Of a DNA stretch of 11,803 nucleotides, positions 5,421 through 11,803 are shown piece by piece. Source of the stretch: Phosphoribacter sp044220725 (GTDB taxonomy: Bacteria > Actinomycetota > Actinomycetes > Actinomycetales > Dermatophilaceae); assembly GCA_044220725.1 (NCBI GenBank), contig JBGAQN010000077.1:1-11803 (forward strand). Direction: 5' to 3'. Within the stretch, counting starts at the first letter, position 1, and each line of letters starts with the position of its first letter. The position numbers were made by a program, and so were the translations under genes. The notes under the pieces are model-generated. The model had not been told where the DNA came from. It did not search any database and saw only the letters and a program-made list of their open reading frames with translations.

Positions 5421-7364
5421 TGCGTGCGGAGGGATATGGTCGACCAGCCACCAAACGGCATACGGGGGCAGCCACGCGTTGTCGTCGCTCTCGATCCGCA
5501 CGCGCCGACCGCTGAGCGCCTCCATGGCGTCCGCGAGACCCTCCTGACGGAGCAGCCCACCAGGCAGCGGGCGCCACGAGTCGGTGACGTTGTAAGCCGC
5601 GAGCATGGTCCCCAGGGGGTGCCTTCGGGCCAGCACGAGGACACCCGGGTCCCATACCCCCAGCACGGTCGACGGCACCGACGCGTGCAGGTGCGGCAGC
5701 CTCGCACGGGTGTCCGCGATGTGCGCAATCCCTTGGAACACTAGGTGTTCCGCCGTGCCAGGGGTATGCCGTCGCGCAGCCACCTCCCAGTCCATCCGGC
5801 CCCGGTGAACCCATCGGTTGTCGTCCTCGTGGCCCGCCTCGGCAGCCCACCCCGGATCGTTGGCCAGGCCCAGCTCGTCACCGCTCCAGATGACCGGCAC
5901 GCCTCCGAAGCCGGCCACCAGGGCGTGACCGAGATGGATCCGGGCGATCGCTAGCTGGATGCCCCCCTCATCCCCAGCGGCCCGGGCGGCATCCAGGCCG
6001 GTCAGCGCGGCCGCCGTCCCGCTGATCCGCCGGTCGCCGGTGGCACCGTTGGCTTGGAAGGTCAACCCCCGCGCCGTCGATCCTGGGAAGGCGCCGATGA
6101 ACCAGTCGGACAGGAAGGCCCGATGGGCAAACCCGTTGAGGCCCACAGCGGCGGCATCGCCATCGTCGATCGCCCAGCCGATGTCGTCGTGGCAGCGCAG
6201 ATAGGCGATCCACGTCGCCGTCGACGGGACGGGTGGGAGCGCCGACAGGGCATGGGCGGTCAACCGCACGTCCTGGGTGGCGAGCATGGACCACGCCTGG
6301 ACCATGAGGGAGTTGTGGTAGGCAAGGTCGCTCACCTTGCCGTGATGCTCGCCCTGGCCCAGATACTGCACGAGGTCCCGGGGTCCGACGATGGCCTCAG
6401 CCTTGAAAGCGACTGCGGGACAGGTGATCTTGGCAATCGCGCGCAAAGCCTGGGTGAGCGCATGCACCTCCGGCTGGTTCTGACAGGTCGTGCCCAGGCG
6501 CTTCCAGGTGAAGGCAATGGCGTCCAGCCGGACCACTTCGACGCCGGCATTGGCCAGGAAGAAGATGATGTCGGCGTATTCGCAAAAGACGTCGGGGTTG
6601 GCCCAGTTGACGTCCCATTGCCAAGCGTTGAAGGTGGTCCACACCCAACCGCCGAGCGCCTCGTCCCAGGTGAAATTGCCAGGGGCGAAGTCGGGGAACA
6701 CCTCTGGCAGGGTCGCCTCGTAGCGGTCCGGCTCCGTCCGATCGGGATAGACGCAGAAGTAGTCGCGGTAGCGCGGATCGCCCGAGCGCGCCCGCTCAGC
6801 CCAGTCGTGCTCCTTCGCCACGTGGTTGAGGACCAGGTCGAGGACGAGGCTGATCCCCTTGTCCCGCAACAGTTTCGAGAGCGCCTTGAGGTCCTCGATT
6901 GACCCGAGGTCGGGACGGACTTCGCGGTAGGAGGCCACGGCATACCCGCCGTCGTTGTCCCCCTCCCGGGGACGCAGCAGCGGCATGAGGTGCAGGTAGG
7001 TGACTCCGAGTTCCTCGAGGTAGTCGATGCGGCCGCCGACGGCATCCAAGGACCCCGCGAACCGATCGGCGTAGGTGGCGTAGCCGAACATCCCGGGGCT
7101 CTGCAGCCAGTCCGGCTCGAGGATGCGTCGCTCGTCCAGCCGGTGCAACTCGGCATCGCGGTCCCGGTATGCCGCCGCGGCCTGGACGACCAGCCGCCGC
7201 GCCACCGCCCCTGACTGGTCGCCGTAAAGCTTCTCCAGAGCGTCGACCAGGTCGTCCCACCAGCGATCCAACCGAAGCTCGAACAACTCTCGTCGCTCGT
7301 TGGACATCTCGGCCAACGTGGTCAGCACCGACGCGACGACGTCAGGGGGTGCAGTGGCGGTCAA
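5418..7364 (-). CDS. Amylosucrase (GH13), sucrose to alpha-1,4-glucan
   Basis: 648 residues, close to Neisseria polysaccharea amylosucrase. Such enzymes transfer glucose from sucrose onto alpha-1,4-glucan and release fructose. Landmarks in order: ERRELFELRLDRWWDD (N-terminal helical domain); YLHLMPLLRPREGDNDGGYA; LVLDLVLNHVAKEHDW; VWTTFNAWQWDVNWANP; VVRLDAIAFTWKRLGT with the nucleophile Asp at about 281; FKAEAIVGP with the acid/base Glu at about 323; and LRCHDDIGW with the third Asp at about 393. No signal peptide is visible. I chose TTG 7364 because GGGAGGGGAG lies 6 nt before it and the catalytic residue numbers then nearly equal those of the Neisseria enzyme. GTG 7430, 22 codons upstream, lacks a ribosome site and is the alternative. 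A LacI-type operator and a TATGCT -10 lie upstream, suggesting sugar-controlled expression. Confidence 0.9.
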   Translation of the reverse strand: MTATAPPDVVASVLTTLAEMSNERRELFELRLDRWWDDLVDALEKLYGDQSGAVARRLVVQAAAAYRDRDAELHRLDERRILEPDWLQSPGMFGYATYADRFAGSLDAVGGRIDYLEELGVTYLHLMPLLRPREGDNDGGYAVASYREVRPDLGSIEDLKALSKLLRDKGISLVLDLVLNHVAKEHDWAERARSGDPRYRDYFCVYPDRTEPDRYEATLPEVFPDFAPGNFTWDEALGGWVWTTFNAWQWDVNWANPDVFCEYADIIFFLANAGVEVVRLDAIAFTWKRLGTTCQNQPEVHALTQALRAIAKITCPAVAFKAEAIVGPRDLVQYLGQGEHHGKVSDLAYHNSLMVQAWSMLATQDVRLTAHALSALPPVPSTATWIAYLRCHDDIGWAIDDGDAAAVGLNGFAHRAFLSDWFIGAFPGSTARGLTFQANGATGDRRISGTAAALTGLDAARAAGDEGGIQLAIARIHLGHALVAGFGGVPVIWSGDELGLANDPGWAAEAGHEDDNRWVHRGRMDWEVAARRHTPGTAEHLVFQGIAHIADTRARLPHLHASVPSTVLGVWDPGVLVLARRHPLGTMLAAYNVTDSWRPLPGGLLRQEGLADAMEALSGRRVRIESDDNAWLPPYAVWWLVDHIPPHA

Positions 7365-7370
7365 CGAACA

Positions 7371-7380
7371 CTCCCCTCCC
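7371..7380 (-). promoter_or_regulatory. Strong Shine-Dalgarno before a TTG start (amylosucrase)
   Basis: GGGAGGGGAG on the minus strand ends 6 nt before TTG 7364 and is the best ribosome site in the window. It decides the start over GTG 7430. Confidence 0.6.
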
Positions 7381-7466
7381 GCCGATGGTGACAGACCACC
7401 GGCGACGTCGATTCCCTCACGCTCGGTCACGATCGGACGTCTTCGGGCTCATCGAACCCGGTGGAC

Positions 7467-7472
7467 AGCATA
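7467..7472 (-). promoter_or_regulatory. Putative -10 box TATGCT of the amylosucrase promoter
   Basis: TATGCT fits TAnnnT on the minus strand and lies one base beyond the LacI-type palindrome. Transcription would start near 7460, giving a 5' leader of roughly 95 nt up to TTG 7364. No convincing -35 is visible. Confidence 0.4.
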
Positions 7473-7473
7473 C

Positions 7474-7485
7474 GTAAGCGTTTAC
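7474..7485. promoter_or_regulatory. LacI-family operator-like palindrome
   Basis: GTAAGCGTTTAC is a 12-bp palindrome with a central CG and one mismatched pair (7478/7481), the usual design of LacI/GalR-family operators (GTAAACGTTTAC-like). It sits directly upstream of the amylosucrase -10 and in the shared divergent region, so a sugar-responsive regulator encoded elsewhere could repress the amylosucrase gene. Confidence 0.65.
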
Positions 7486-7521
7486 ACCGGACGCTAGAGG
7501 CGGCGCTGCATCGTCTCGACC

Positions 7522-8355
7522 GTGTTGGATGTGGGGGTGAGCGAATCCCCTGGGCCAGGGTCGGTTTCCCCCAAGGACCGGTTCGTCACCATCTACGGGC
7601 GCAACCCGGTGCTTGAGGCCTTGCTCGACCCCGACCTTGCCGTTGACAAGGTCCTGCTCGCCGACATCGCCCGCGGTCCCCATGTCGGGGACATCCGCGC
7701 TGCGGCACACGACCGGGGCGTGCCCGTCCACGTCGTCAGCGCTGAGCGCGTCAAGAAGATCGCAGGCAACGGCAAGCAGGACCAAGGCGTGTGCGCGGAC
7801 GTCCTCGCTCCCCGGATGCGTCCGCTGGACCGAGCGGTGGCCGATGGCCTGCACGGACCCGTCCTCGTCCTGGACGGCATCACGACTCCTGCCAACGTCG
7901 GGATGATTCTGCGCACCGCCACGGCGGCCGGATTCTCCGGGATTGTCGTGCCCCGCAGAGGTGTGGCCTCTATCGACCCGCTCGTGGTCAAGGCATCTGC
8001 GGGCGTTGCCTTCAAGGCACCCATCCTCAAAGTCGCCACCGCCGCGGAGGCAGTCCAGGCCTTGCAGCGCTCGGGCTACCTGGTCGCTGGGTTGGACTCC
8101 GGGGGCACCACGGACCTGTTCACTGCGACCTTCCCGGCCGACACGGCATACGTCTTAGGGGGTGAGACTGCGGGTTTGGGTGAGCAGGTCAGTCGATTGG
8201 TCCAGCTCTGGGTGTCGATTCCCCTACACCCGGGGGTGGAGTCACTCAACGTCTCAGCTGCCGCGGCAGTCGTCTGCTTCGAGGCGGTTCGACGCGGGCT
8301 CTGCCTGCCCGGGGTCAACGTCCCCAACGCTCGGCCACGGCCCGCACCACGGTGA
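7522..8355 (+). CDS. TrmH/SpoU-family 23S rRNA 2'-O-ribose methyltransferase (RlmB-like)
   Basis: 277 residues. SpoU enzymes are SAM-dependent trefoil-knot methyltransferases acting on ribose 2'-OH of rRNA or tRNA. Seen: the N-terminal substrate-binding domain with IYGRNPVLEALL (about 24-35) and VPVHVVSAERVKKI (about 67-80), then the three SPOUT motifs: ANVGMILRTATAAGFSG (motif 1, catalytic Arg131), VLGGETAGLGEQV (motif 2, about 211-223) and IPLHPGVESLNVSAAAAV (motif 3, about 233-250). The domain order is RlmB-like, but the exact target nucleotide is not determinable. GTG 7522 is the longest start. GTG 7537 (SESPGPGS) is an alternative, and neither has a strong ribosome site. The C-terminal tail (NVPNARPRPAPR) extends past the last family motif and overlaps the converging DUF1697 gene by 41 bp. 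Confidence 0.87.
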   Translation: MLDVGVSESPGPGSVSPKDRFVTIYGRNPVLEALLDPDLAVDKVLLADIARGPHVGDIRAAAHDRGVPVHVVSAERVKKIAGNGKQDQGVCADVLAPRMRPLDRAVADGLHGPVLVLDGITTPANVGMILRTATAAGFSGIVVPRRGVASIDPLVVKASAGVAFKAPILKVATAAEAVQALQRSGYLVAGLDSGGTTDLFTATFPADTAYVLGGETAGLGEQVSRLVQLWVSIPLHPGVESLNVSAAAAVVCFEAVRRGLCLPGVNVPNARPRPAPR

Positions 8356-8848
8356 GGTCCCGCGTGGTGGCAGTGACGCCGAACCGCTCGATCCGCGTAT
8401 TGGTCAACCGGGCCCGATGGGCGGGGATGCCCAAACGCAGCACGACATGAGGCCCGAGCACACGAGCCCACTCCCCTGGCGAATCCCAGTCGTCCAGCGT
8501 CGCGGTCGCCTCCGGGCCGAGCGGAGCGGCCAGGAAAGCGGCATACGTGCGGCCGGCAGGAAAGGGATGGGGCAGCGCGTCCACGGCAGTCACCAACTCG
8601 GTCAGCTGGTCAGGGGTGCGCACCACCGTGGGCACGTCGAAGCCAAACTCCGCGGCGAGTGCCTGGCGCATCACCGCGGCCACCTTCGCCGGTGTGCGCA
8701 GCGTTGACGTCACGTGGACGTTGCCCGTCTGGATATGGGTCTCCACGTCGGCGAGTCCGGCTGTCTTCAGGGCTGACCGGACCCGCGCCATGGGGATTTG
8801 CCGATGGCCGACGTTGACGGCTCGAAGGAATCCGACGTAGCTGGGCAT
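8315..8848 (-). CDS. DUF1697 family protein
   Basis: 177 residues, the normal length for DUF1697, a widespread family of unknown biochemical function. Family features are the N-terminus YVGFLRAVNVGHRQIPMARV, the block VETHIQTGNVHVTS (homologues usually read YIQSGNVVF), and the C-terminal VTATTRDLTVVRAVAER, where homologues have TxRNWxTV. The ATG at 8848 shares its first base with the last base of the PhzF stop (TAATG), so translation is probably coupled to phzF and the gene is the last of a three-gene operon. The 3' end overlaps the oppositely oriented methyltransferase gene by 41 bp, and no terminator is visible between them. I infer no specific function beyond operon membership. Confidence 0.85.
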   Translation of the reverse strand: MPSYVGFLRAVNVGHRQIPMARVRSALKTAGLADVETHIQTGNVHVTSTLRTPAKVAAVMRQALAAEFGFDVPTVVRTPDQLTELVTAVDALPHPFPAGRTYAAFLAAPLGPEATATLDDWDSPGEWARVLGPHVVLRLGIPAHRARLTNTRIERFGVTATTRDLTVVRAVAERWGR

Positions 8849-9750
8849 TAGAGGTCGTACCGGCCGCGGCCGACCTCACGGACGAGCCCGCCGACGCGGA
8901 CCTTGCCCTCCTCGCTCACCTCCAGGTGCAGCCGCGACGGACGATTCACGGCTGCACCTTGACTGACCGTCACCGACCCGCGAAACCCCCGCGATGCCAG
9001 CAGGCTGGCAAGATTGGCGGCCGCCGAGCCGGTTGCCGGGTCTTCGAGCATGACCCCGTCCTGGCTGAAGAAGAACCTGGCCTCAATGGTGTTTGTGCCG
9101 GTCCAGGACCAAACCAGGGCCATGCTCTCCCCGCGCGGCGACAGCACATGCTCGGCCGCGGCGCGTGGGTCCGCGACGACACGACGCACGGCATCGACAC
9201 TTCTGACCTCGATGAGGAACTGGTCCACTCCGGCGTCCACCCACCACCCCCGGTCGACAACGTCGGCTTCGGTGAGTCCAATCACCGTGGCGAGGACTGC
9301 GCGTGCTGCTGCCCCCGCCGTCACCGTCGCAGGGTGAGCGGTCAGCACCCAGGTCCCCTCGACTCGCTCGCTCGGCGCTTGGGCGCCGGCGCGATCCGGG
9401 GCACGGCATACCGGGATGTCCCCCGCAGGGACTCGCAGGACGACCTCCGAACGGCCCAGGTGGGCACCGACGATCCCGGCGGTGCCCAGCGTGGGGTGAC
9501 CCGCGAAAGGCATCTCGTATCCGGGGGTGAAGATCCGCACGCACGCGTCCACGCCAGCGACGCCGCTGGTGACGAAGGTGGTCTCGGACAGGTTGAACTG
9601 CCGCGCCAGCGCCTGCATCGTGGCGTCGTCCAGGCCCGCAGCGTCCTCGAAGACCGCCAACGGATTCCCCGAGAAGGGCTCTCCCGGGATCGCAAAGACG
9701 TTGAGGAGGCGGAAACTGAGGCTTGCGGGACGGCTCACGGCAACGGCCAT
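8848..9750 (-). CDS. PhzF family isomerase/epimerase-like protein
   Basis: 300 residues. The PhzF fold is a two-domain diaminopimelate-epimerase-like barrel. Known members isomerise trans-2,3-dihydro-3-hydroxyanthranilate, but most homologues have no assigned substrate. Seen: NVFAIPGEPFSGNPLAVF (about 17-34), FNLSETTFV with the catalytic Glu at 56, FTPGYEMPFAGHPTLGTA (about 74-91), and DPATGSAAANLASLL (about 237-251). There is no phenazine cluster around it, so a phenazine role is not supported. ATG 9750 overlaps the end of the upstream ligase-like gene by 16 bp. GTG 9738, four codons later, would give the common 4-base GTGA overlap and is an equally good start. The stop TAA overlaps the DUF1697 ATG. 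Confidence 0.88.
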   Translation of the reverse strand: MAVAVSRPASLSFRLLNVFAIPGEPFSGNPLAVFEDAAGLDDATMQALARQFNLSETTFVTSGVAGVDACVRIFTPGYEMPFAGHPTLGTAGIVGAHLGRSEVVLRVPAGDIPVCRAPDRAGAQAPSERVEGTWVLTAHPATVTAGAAARAVLATVIGLTEADVVDRGWWVDAGVDQFLIEVRSVDAVRRVVADPRAAAEHVLSPRGESMALVWSWTGTNTIEARFFFSQDGVMLEDPATGSAAANLASLLASRGFRGSVTVSQGAAVNRPSRLHLEVSEEGKVRVGGLVREVGRGRYDL

Positions 9751-11213
9751 GTGTGCACTGGCTCGTTGGTGTGCATGTGCTCGGAGTAGGCGGCCACCAT
9801 CTGGCGCAGCGCCTCGTCACGAGGTATGCCGCGTTCCTCCAGGCGCGTGACCATCGCGGTCTGCCACGTCGCACCGTTGACGCCGGTCAGACAGCGCCCC
9901 TCGATGACCGACAGGTAGCGATCCCGTGCCGCGGCCGAGACTCCCCACTCGCGCAGGCCTTCATCGGCGATGGGCAGCAAGTGGCGCAGGACAAGCTCAG
10001 TGACCGGCAGGTCGCCACGACCAGGCCAATAGAGCTTCGCCTCCAGCCCGTCGCGGGCACCGGCTAGGAAGTTGTCCTCAGCCGCAGCGAAGCTCATCCG
10101 TGACCACAGTGGCCGATCCTCTTGGGCGAGCACGCGCAACGCGCCGTAGTAGAACGCCGCATTGGCCAGGGTGTCGACGATCGTCGGCCCTGCTGGGAGC
10201 ACCCGATTCTCCACCCGAACATGTGGACGGCCCTTGACGATGTCGTAGATGGGTCGGTTCCAGCGGTAAACCGTGCCGTTGTGAAGGCGCATCTCCGCCA
10301 GCGCCGGCACCCCCCCATCGTCCAGGACAGCAGCGGGGTCCTCGTCGGTGGTCTCGGGCAGCAAGGCCGGGAAGTAGCGAACGTTCTCCTCGAACAAGTC
10401 GAAGATCGAGGTGATCCAGCGTTCGCCGAACCACACCCGCGGACGCACCCCTTGGTTCAGCAACTCCGGGGAGCGGGTGTCCGCAGCCTGGCTGAACACG
10501 GGGATCCGGGACTCCGCCCATAGCCGGTGCCCGAGGAAGAAGGGCGAGTTGGCGCCCAGGGCCAACTGTGGCCCAGCGAGCACCTGTGCCGCGTTCCAGT
10601 GGTCGGCGAACGACAAAGGAGCCACCTGCAGGTGCAGTTGCATCGACGTGCAGGCCGCCTCCGGGGCGAGCGAGTCGAAGTAGTGGTCAAGACCCTCCTC
10701 CGGACCGTCGATCGCCAGATGAACGTCCTCTCCGCGAGCGGTGAGCATCGCGTCGTTAAGCGCGTGATAGCGGGCGTTGGCGCTCATCCAATCGCCAGCG
10801 AAGTCCTCTGCTCGCACGGTCGGGAGGATGCCAATCATGACGATCCGATTGCCGACCTCGATGCAGGTGGTGTGGGCCCGGTTGAGCGAAGCCCGCAGGT
10901 CGCGCTCCAGGGCTAGCATCGCGTCACCCGCTAGTTCGCGCGGCTTGACGTTGAACTCGATGTTGTAGCGGGCAAGCTCGGTCTGGTACTCCGGGTCGGC
11001 GATGCGTTCCAGGACGAGGGCGTTGTCCATCTTCGGGCGAAAATCCGAACCGGCGAGGTTGAGCTCGATCTCCATGCCGGTCATCGGCCGCTCGAACTCG
11101 AAGTGACTGTAGGCGAGCATTCGTTCGAACACGTCAAGACATAGCTGCACCTTCTGGCGGAAGCGCTGCCGTTGTTCGCGGGTGTAGGTGATTGACGCGA
11201 TGTCCTGGCCCAT
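9735..11213 (-). CDS. GCS2-family glutamate-cysteine ligase-like protein (COG2170 type)
   Basis: 492 residues, as for actinobacterial members. GCS2 enzymes are ATP-dependent carboxylate-amine ligases that join glutamate to cysteine or related amines. Seen: FERPMTGMEIELNLAG (about 40-55), with the family E-x-E metal/ATP site; NIEFNVKPREL; NRIVMIGILPTV; CTSMQLHLQVAP; LALGANSPFFLGHRLW; and VRVENRVLPAGPTIVD. The C-terminus ends EPVHTWPLP. Actinobacteria generally use mycothiol, so the true product of this family is uncertain and glutathione synthesis should not be assumed. ATG 11213 starts MGQDIASITYTREQR as in relatives. The frame stays open upstream, but that part is antisense to sbcD. TACTCT ends 6 nt before the ATG and no Shine-Dalgarno exists, so it is predicted leaderless. 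First gene of a coupled trio with phzF and DUF1697. Confidence 0.88.
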   Translation of the reverse strand: MGQDIASITYTREQRQRFRQKVQLCLDVFERMLAYSHFEFERPMTGMEIELNLAGSDFRPKMDNALVLERIADPEYQTELARYNIEFNVKPRELAGDAMLALERDLRASLNRAHTTCIEVGNRIVMIGILPTVRAEDFAGDWMSANARYHALNDAMLTARGEDVHLAIDGPEEGLDHYFDSLAPEAACTSMQLHLQVAPLSFADHWNAAQVLAGPQLALGANSPFFLGHRLWAESRIPVFSQAADTRSPELLNQGVRPRVWFGERWITSIFDLFEENVRYFPALLPETTDEDPAAVLDDGGVPALAEMRLHNGTVYRWNRPIYDIVKGRPHVRVENRVLPAGPTIVDTLANAAFYYGALRVLAQEDRPLWSRMSFAAAEDNFLAGARDGLEAKLYWPGRGDLPVTELVLRHLLPIADEGLREWGVSAAARDRYLSVIEGRCLTGVNGATWQTAMVTRLEERGIPRDEALRQMVAAYSEHMHTNEPVHTWPLP

Positions 11214-11219
11214 GGCCGC

Positions 11220-11225
11220 AGAGTA
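11220..11225 (-). promoter_or_regulatory. -10 box TACTCT overlapping a CGGCATAC copy (GCS2-like gene)
   Basis: On the minus strand TACTCT ends 6 nt before ATG 11213 (spacer GCGGCC). Its first three bases are the last three of the CGGCATAC copy at 11223-11230. It has the same spacing as the other predicted leaderless genes. Confidence 0.5.
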
Positions 11226-11309
11226 TGCCGCCCGCGCCCCCACCAGCGCGATGTCCAGTCCATCGTTGGCACGCCGAGGCACCTCCCCCGGGCTGTCAGG
11301 GCTCGGCCC

Positions 11310-11315
11310 TAGCCT
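11310..11315 (+). promoter_or_regulatory. -10 box TAGCCT, leaderless start of sbcD
   Basis: TAGCCT ends 6 nt before GTG 11322 (spacer GACCTC). There is no Shine-Dalgarno. The hexamer and spacing are identical to those of rlmC. Confidence 0.6.
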
Positions 11316-11321
11316 GACCTC

Positions 11322-11803
11322 GTGCGCATCGTTCATACCTCCGACTGGCACCTGGGGCGGGTGTTCCACCAGGTCGGACTGCTTGATGCGCAGGTGACAT
11401 TTGTCGACTTTCTCGTCGATCTGGTGCGCTCTGAGCAGGTTGGGGCGGTGCTGGTGTCCGGTGATGTCTATGACCGGGCCCTGCCCTCCCCGCAGACGGT
11501 CACCGTGTTGGCAGACGCCCTCACTCGGCTCGTCGACGCGGGCGCTCGGGTGGTGCTCACCAGCGGCAACCACGACTCGGCGATCAGGCTCGGTTTCGCC
11601 GCAGAGTTGCTGGCCCGGGCCGGAGTGCACATCCGTTCGTCCGTGACCGGCCTGGACAAACCCGTCGTCCTGGATGACGCCGTCGCGGTCTATCCGCTGC
11701 CCTACCTTGAGCCGGTGGTCGTCGGCCCAGCCCTCGGTGCCACCGAACGCTCGCACTCCGGGGTGGTGGGTGCTGCGATGGACTCCGTGCGAGCTCATCG
11801 CAG
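11322..11803 (+). CDS. sbcD: Exonuclease SbcD (Mre11-like), 3' end beyond window
   Basis: The first 160 residues are in the window and the frame is open to its end. SbcD is the Mn-dependent nuclease subunit of the SbcCD complex, which processes DNA ends and hairpins. Seen: RIVHTSDWHLGRVFH with the D-x-H metal site at the very N-terminus; VLVSGDVYDRALPS with the GD-x-x-D motif; VVLTSGNHDSAIRLGF with GNHD; and VAVYPLPYLEP. This is the correct order and spacing of a calcineurin-like phosphoesterase. The start is GTG 11322, six bases after TAGCCT, with no ribosome site. Divergent from the GCS2-like gene, with 108 bp between the starts. In relatives sbcC usually follows, but that lies outside this window. 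Confidence 0.92.
   Translation, partial: MRIVHTSDWHLGRVFHQVGLLDAQVTFVDFLVDLVRSEQVGAVLVSGDVYDRALPSPQTVTVLADALTRLVDAGARVVLTSGNHDSAIRLGFAAELLARAGVHIRSSVTGLDKPVVLDDAVAVYPLPYLEPVVVGPALGATERSHSGVVGAAMDSVRAHR

Larger units (their letters stand above)
492..11230. repeat. Dispersed 9-mer RCGGCATAC / GTATGCCGY, 20 copies
   Basis: CGGCATAC on the plus strand begins at 629, 1366, 3182, 4013, 4302, 5456, 6938, 8144, 8539 and 9404. GTATGCCG on the plus strand begins at 492, 1544, 3154, 3710, 4642, 4891, 5764, 7167, 9824 and 11223. In the CGGCATAC orientation the preceding base is a purine in all 20 (11 A, 9 G), while the base after is free. Eighteen copies are in genes and two just upstream of starts. A base-composition estimate gives about 0.4 copies of the 8-mer expected on both strands. 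This is one entry for a dispersed signal, not a continuous repeat. Confidence 0.9.

Noticed and set aside
4861..5850. Leftward frame of 329 codons across the Pr6Pr, thioesterase and amylosucrase ends
   Set aside because: Crosses three recognisable genes out of frame and has Arg/Gly-rich shadow composition.
8848..9750. Phenazine biosynthesis locus on the basis of PhzF
   Set aside because: No other phz gene is present, and PhzF-fold proteins are common outside phenazine clusters.
492..11230. CGGCATAC as a palindromic operator or CRISPR-like repeat
   Set aside because: It is not self-complementary, spacing is irregular, orientation is mixed and most copies are inside genes.
11214..11798. N-terminal extension of the GCS2-like gene to 11798
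   Set aside because: The extension is antisense to sbcD, whose three metal-site motifs are clear. Family proteins begin near MGQD at 11213.
1..11803. tRNA, rRNA, CRISPR array, intact insertion sequence or strong U-tract terminators
   Set aside because: I looked on both strands and saw no cloverleaf, regular spaced repeats, transposase motifs or GC hairpins followed by a T-run.

Overview
The window is about 70% GC, with dense, G/C-ending codons, many GTG starts, very short intergenic gaps and gene families typical of high-GC Actinobacteria (actinobacterial COG2170-type glutamate-cysteine ligase-like protein, RlmC, Pr6Pr membrane protein, actinobacterial amylosucrase). I infer an actinobacterial chromosome, probably Micrococcales and possibly Intrasporangiaceae-like. 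The family-level placement is a guess.

Layout. At the left edge, a 5' portion of a GH76 (alpha-1,6-mannanase type) gene runs leftward off the window, divergent from a small lipoprotein gene. A leftward eight-helix membrane protein follows. Positions 1977-2914 form a gene graveyard: the tail of a YefM antitoxin gene, a YoeB toxin gene missing its catalytic C-terminus, an N-terminally truncated aminoglycoside-phosphotransferase-like gene on the other strand, and the tail of a DinB-like gene. A large 65-nt inverted repeat (3034-3098) sits between this debris and an intact rlmC gene, which is followed by a Pr6Pr membrane protein gene. Leftward from 7364 are an amylosucrase gene and a YbgC-type thioesterase gene. 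A LacI-type operator lies in their control region, which is shared with a rightward TrmH/SpoU rRNA methyltransferase gene. The right side carries a leftward, translationally coupled trio (GCS2 ligase-like, PhzF, DUF1697), divergent from the start of sbcD, which leaves the window.

Two signals cut across the genes. First, the 9-mer RCGGCATAC (GTATGCCGY on the other strand) occurs 20 times, ten in each orientation. It falls in all three codon phases and in two promoters, and the base before CGGCATAC is a purine in all 20 copies. Less than one copy of the 8-mer would be expected by chance, so it looks like a DNA-level dispersed signal of unknown purpose. Second, at least four genes (up to seven) have a TAnnnT-like -10 box ending exactly 6 nt before the start codon and no Shine-Dalgarno sequence, which predicts leaderless mRNAs. 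Together with the damaged toxin-antitoxin cluster and the large inverted repeat, these are the unusual contents. I do not see a complete novel defence or biosynthetic system.
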